This document shows, one piece after another, positions 61,971 through 64,000 of a stretch of 64,000 nucleotides of DNA. Source of the DNA: Sphingomonas sp. UV9 (GTDB taxonomy: Bacteria; Pseudomonadota; Alphaproteobacteria; Sphingomonadales; Sphingomonadaceae). How positions within the stretch are numbered: position 1 is the first letter of the stretch; each line of letters opens with the position of its first letter. The notes under the pieces are model-generated. The model was given only the letters and a program-made list of their open reading frames with translations. It ran no database searches and was not told where the DNA came from. The position numbers and the translations under genes are program-made. The stretch spans positions 868,001 to 932,000 of the forward strand of contig NZ_SCIN01000002.1 in assembly GCF_004101245.1 (NCBI RefSeq), read 5' to 3'.

Positions 61971-62596
61971 AAGGCCCCCTGTTTGGCTTGTTCGTAGGCT
62001 TGGCTAAGGCGGTCCCACGTTTCGCGGTCACCGACGGCGTTCGGATGCGCGGTCTTCGCCAGCGCGCGGTACGCCCGGTCGATCTCTGCCCGGTCAGCGT
62101 CGCGCGACACGCCCAGTACGGCCGACCATGATGCCGGCGCCGGCAACATGGTGTGGCCGGCGAATGCCTGACGCAGATCGGCGACGCCCCAGCGCTCTTG
62201 GCCGCGGAGCGCCTCGATGTGCGCGGCGATCGCAGCGATGTTGTCCGGCACCGAGTCCCAGCGATCGCAGGCCAGGACGTGCGATAGCTTGTCGAGGTCG
62301 AAGTAGAACGCGACGCCGGCGTCGAGCGGATCGCGGCGGCTGACGTTCTGGTCGCGGGCGCCCGACGCCGTGAACCGGATGTTGGTCGACAACACCATGT
62401 TCTGCACACGCCAGGGCTGACCGGTCTTCGTGAGCGCACCGATCTGGCCGCGCAGTCGGCTGCGACTGCTCGTCAACGTCATGCGCGAGCCACCGTCGCG
62501 GAACAGGGCGGGTCGCGGCTGCGCCGTGCGCGGTCGGCCTGTTGGCCACGCCAGGGGATGGCCCGCCGCGATCGTCGGCATATCTCCCGCGGCCAT
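61967..62596 (-). CDS. J-domain protein with HPN in place of HPD
   Basis: 209 residues from the ATG at 62596 overlapping the upstream stop by one base. The last 55 residues form a J domain: ASWSAVLGVSRDADRAEIDR, AYRALAKTAHPN, then WDRLSQAYEQAKQ. The DnaK-stimulating HPD tripeptide reads HPN (about 184-186), so DnaK activation may be lost. The first 150 residues (with GVAFYFDLDKLSHVLACD) are unknown. Part of the element operon. Confidence 0.8.
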   Translation of the reverse strand: MAAGDMPTIAAGHPLAWPTGRPRTAQPRPALFRDGGSRMTLTSSRSRLRGQIGALTKTGQPWRVQNMVLSTNIRFTASGARDQNVSRRDPLDAGVAFYFDLDKLSHVLACDRWDSVPDNIAAIAAHIEALRGQERWGVADLRQAFAGHTMLPAPASWSAVLGVSRDADRAEIDRAYRALAKTAHPNAVGDRETWDRLSQAYEQAKQGAL

Positions 62597-62829
62597 CAGT
62601 ACGCTTCCTCTGATACGGTGACCCGGTCGAGCAGGTAACAGCCGCTGATATTCTTCAGCCAGATTACGGCCGAGTGCCCTGACAGCACCTCGGCCGAGGA
62701 CCGCGTCACGGTCGAGACCTGATCGCCGCAGTCCATTCGAACGATAACGGGGCTGCCGACCGAACAGACTGCGTTGAAGGTGTCGCACTGGGCTTGGAGA
62801 GCTGCCGCTGTGGGAGGGCGCATGATCAT
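62596..62829 (-). CDS. Unknown small protein of the integrated element
   Basis: 77 residues from the ATG at 62829, overlapping the upstream stop by four bases (ATGA). Contains LQAQCDTFNAVCSVGSPVIV and SSAEVLSGHSAVIWLKNIS. No family recognised. The overlaps on both sides support it as a real member of the element operon. Confidence 0.65.
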   Translation of the reverse strand: MIMRPPTAAALQAQCDTFNAVCSVGSPVIVRMDCGDQVSTVTRSSAEVLSGHSAVIWLKNISGCYLLDRVTVSEEAY

Positions 62830-63116
62830 TCGTCCCAATACTGGCGATCTTCGGCGATCGCTTCGGTGGGGAGCATGGGGCCCATGTCGAGCATCTCGGC
62901 TAGGCTGGTGGCGTACTGCCAGCCCTGCATGAGCGTCATGCGTGCCTCGTGGCCTTTGGGCGCGTTCCAGTCGCGGAACATGAGCCAAGCCGTCCGCGCG
63001 CACCACAGGGAGCGGAACGGCTGGTATTTCGCCAGACCCATCACGCGCTCGCTGAAAGAGGCCCGATATGGGTTCTGGCGCTTCGCTTCCGCGATCAGCG
63101 CATCGATACGGTTCAC
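62826..63116 (-). CDS. Unknown small protein of the integrated element
   Basis: 96 residues from a GTG at 63116 that overlaps the upstream stop (GTGA). NRIDALIAEAKRQNPYRASF and TAWLMFRDWNAPKGHEARMT are its most distinctive stretches. No family recognised. Element operon member. Confidence 0.65.
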   Translation of the reverse strand: MNRIDALIAEAKRQNPYRASFSERVMGLAKYQPFRSLWCARTAWLMFRDWNAPKGHEARMTLMQGWQYATSLAEMLDMGPMLPTEAIAEDRQYWDE

Positions 63117-63955
63117 TGGTCGATCTCCTCGGCAGGGTAGGTCGCGATCTTGGCGTCGTACTCGGCGCGGGTGGGGAAGATGGCGTCGACGCACTCGGAG
63201 TAGAGAGCGATCAGGGCAGCAAGCGTCTCGACCGTGTCGACGCCGTCATCGTCAGCGCCGATCAGCGTGAAGGTACCGCTCTCGCCGCGAGCCCAGGGCT
63301 CGCCGTCGAGGATCATGACCTCGGGTTCGGGATCCATTGCGAGCGCCTGCGCGACCAGAGCGTCGTCGCGTGCGCCTTCAACTGACCGTGAGACCTCGAA
63401 TTCATCGCGCGTCGCGAAAACCTGCTCAATCAGGTTGGCATCGAAGTTTGCCAACAACGCGATCCAATTGGGGACGTAGCCGTCTGCGCCTTCGTCGGTC
63501 ACCGAATAGCTCCCGTCCTCGGCGCGCTCCCATATGTCGCCGTCGATCAGTGCGATCCCCGGCGGGGCCATGTCGACCAGCTCGGCGGTACGGGTCGCGA
63601 TCGCGTCGGCCGCTGTCGCCTTCTGCGCTTCCCGTGCGGCGATTTCTGCGGCACGTTCGGCTAGGATCTGATCGTAGATGGCGGTCGCGTGCGCGGTCGC
63701 TGCCTCGGCCTGCTCCTTCGACACCCAAACCTGAACGGCAATGAGCAACCCTTCATTGCGCCGCATGTGATCCGGCTCGGCTGGGCTGATCCAGCCGTGC
63801 GTCGCGATCCGCGCACGGCCTTCGAATGGCGTACCTTCGAACGTGCCGACGGCCTCGCGATAGGCGATGCGCTCGATCTCGTTGGCTCGCACCGCCGCGG
63901 CCTGCTGTTCGGGGGTCAACTTCTCCGCCGACGCCACGTTATCTTGCGGCGGCAT
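63113..63955 (-). CDS. Unknown element protein, possibly 5' truncated by the window
   Basis: 280 residues from the ATG at 63955, but the frame stays open to 64000 and reads plausibly there (DRGFYVEKGQLNAV), so the true start may lie outside. Mostly acidic and helical. Two internal units look alike: ALIDGDIWERAEDGSYSVTD and MILDGEPWARGESGTFTLIG, about 80 residues apart, each followed by a segment with FDANLIEQVFATRDEFE or YSECVDAIFPTRAEYD. This suggests an internal duplication. No family recognised. Confidence 0.7.
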   Translation of the reverse strand: MPPQDNVASAEKLTPEQQAAAVRANEIERIAYREAVGTFEGTPFEGRARIATHGWISPAEPDHMRRNEGLLIAVQVWVSKEQAEAATAHATAIYDQILAERAAEIAAREAQKATAADAIATRTAELVDMAPPGIALIDGDIWERAEDGSYSVTDEGADGYVPNWIALLANFDANLIEQVFATRDEFEVSRSVEGARDDALVAQALAMDPEPEVMILDGEPWARGESGTFTLIGADDDGVDTVETLAALIALYSECVDAIFPTRAEYDAKIATYPAEEIDQ

Positions 63956-64000
63956 GACGGCGTTGAGCTGACCTTTTTCGACGTAGAAACCGCGATCATA

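Overview
The window looks like chromosomal DNA of a sphingomonad (Alphaproteobacteria, Sphingomonadales). The base composition is strongly GC-rich, the ribosomal proteins and EF-Tu are alphaproteobacterial in character, an accD-trpBA-trpF-pyrF-lapA block of alphaproteobacterial type is present, and the intergenic gaps carry palindromic repeats. The genus call is inference from gene content and order, not from a search.

Layout. (a) 1-1.6 kb: a DUF2975 / Cro-type regulator / membrane-protein operon on the plus strand. (b) 1.75-8.4 kb, minus strand: tRNA-Trp, secE, nusG, rplK, rplA, rplJ, rplL, broken into separate units by terminators and by a 2.6 kb insertion of accessory genes and repeats. 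rpoB and rpoC do not follow rplL. (c) 8.5-28.2 kb, plus strand: a secreted alpha/beta hydrolase, then rpsL, rpsG, fusA, tuf; a small interruption holding a DUF559 nuclease bracketed by palindromes; then the S10 block (rpsJ to rpsQ), a terminator, and the spc block (rplN to secY, adk). The rpsM-rpsK-rpoA-rplQ block expected after adk is absent. (d) 28.8-36.5 kb: a two-component system, an MHS-type transporter, rsmD and rluB, an orphan receiver protein and an AmpG-like permease. (e) 36.5-43.3 kb, minus strand: lapA, pyrF, trpF, trpB, trpA, accD, folC and a conserved hypothetical, coupled by 4-base overlaps except where a palindromic repeat sits. (f) 43.4-50.5 kb: a large patatin-like protein, an endonuclease/phosphatase-family hydrolase, and an ECF sigma / FecR / TonB-receptor signalling set. 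(g) 50.5-56.8 kb: two divergent operons: DUF2334 deacetylase-like protein, glycosyltransferase and a small membrane protein to the left; a polytopic membrane protein, a DUF2141 protein, a secreted phosphodiesterase-like protein, a CPFG glutaredoxin, TspO and a DUF393 thiol protein to the right. (h) 56.9-60.7 kb: glpF-glpK-glpD. (i) 60.9-64 kb: a GNAT acetyltransferase, then the edge of an integrated element (AlpA-like regulator, J-domain protein with HPN in place of HPD, three unknown coupled genes).

The most interesting signal is a structured element of about 100 bases found three times, directly after the stop codons of rplL, rplA and nusG. The stems are preserved while their bases differ between copies (compensatory change), next to an invariant GACCGACG. 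Other points are an arginine at S12 position 88 (the streptomycin-resistance site, normally lysine), an elaborate leader between rpsJ and rplC, an RGG-like extension on ribosomal protein S5, and four families of palindromic repeats placed at operon seams and once inside a coding frame.
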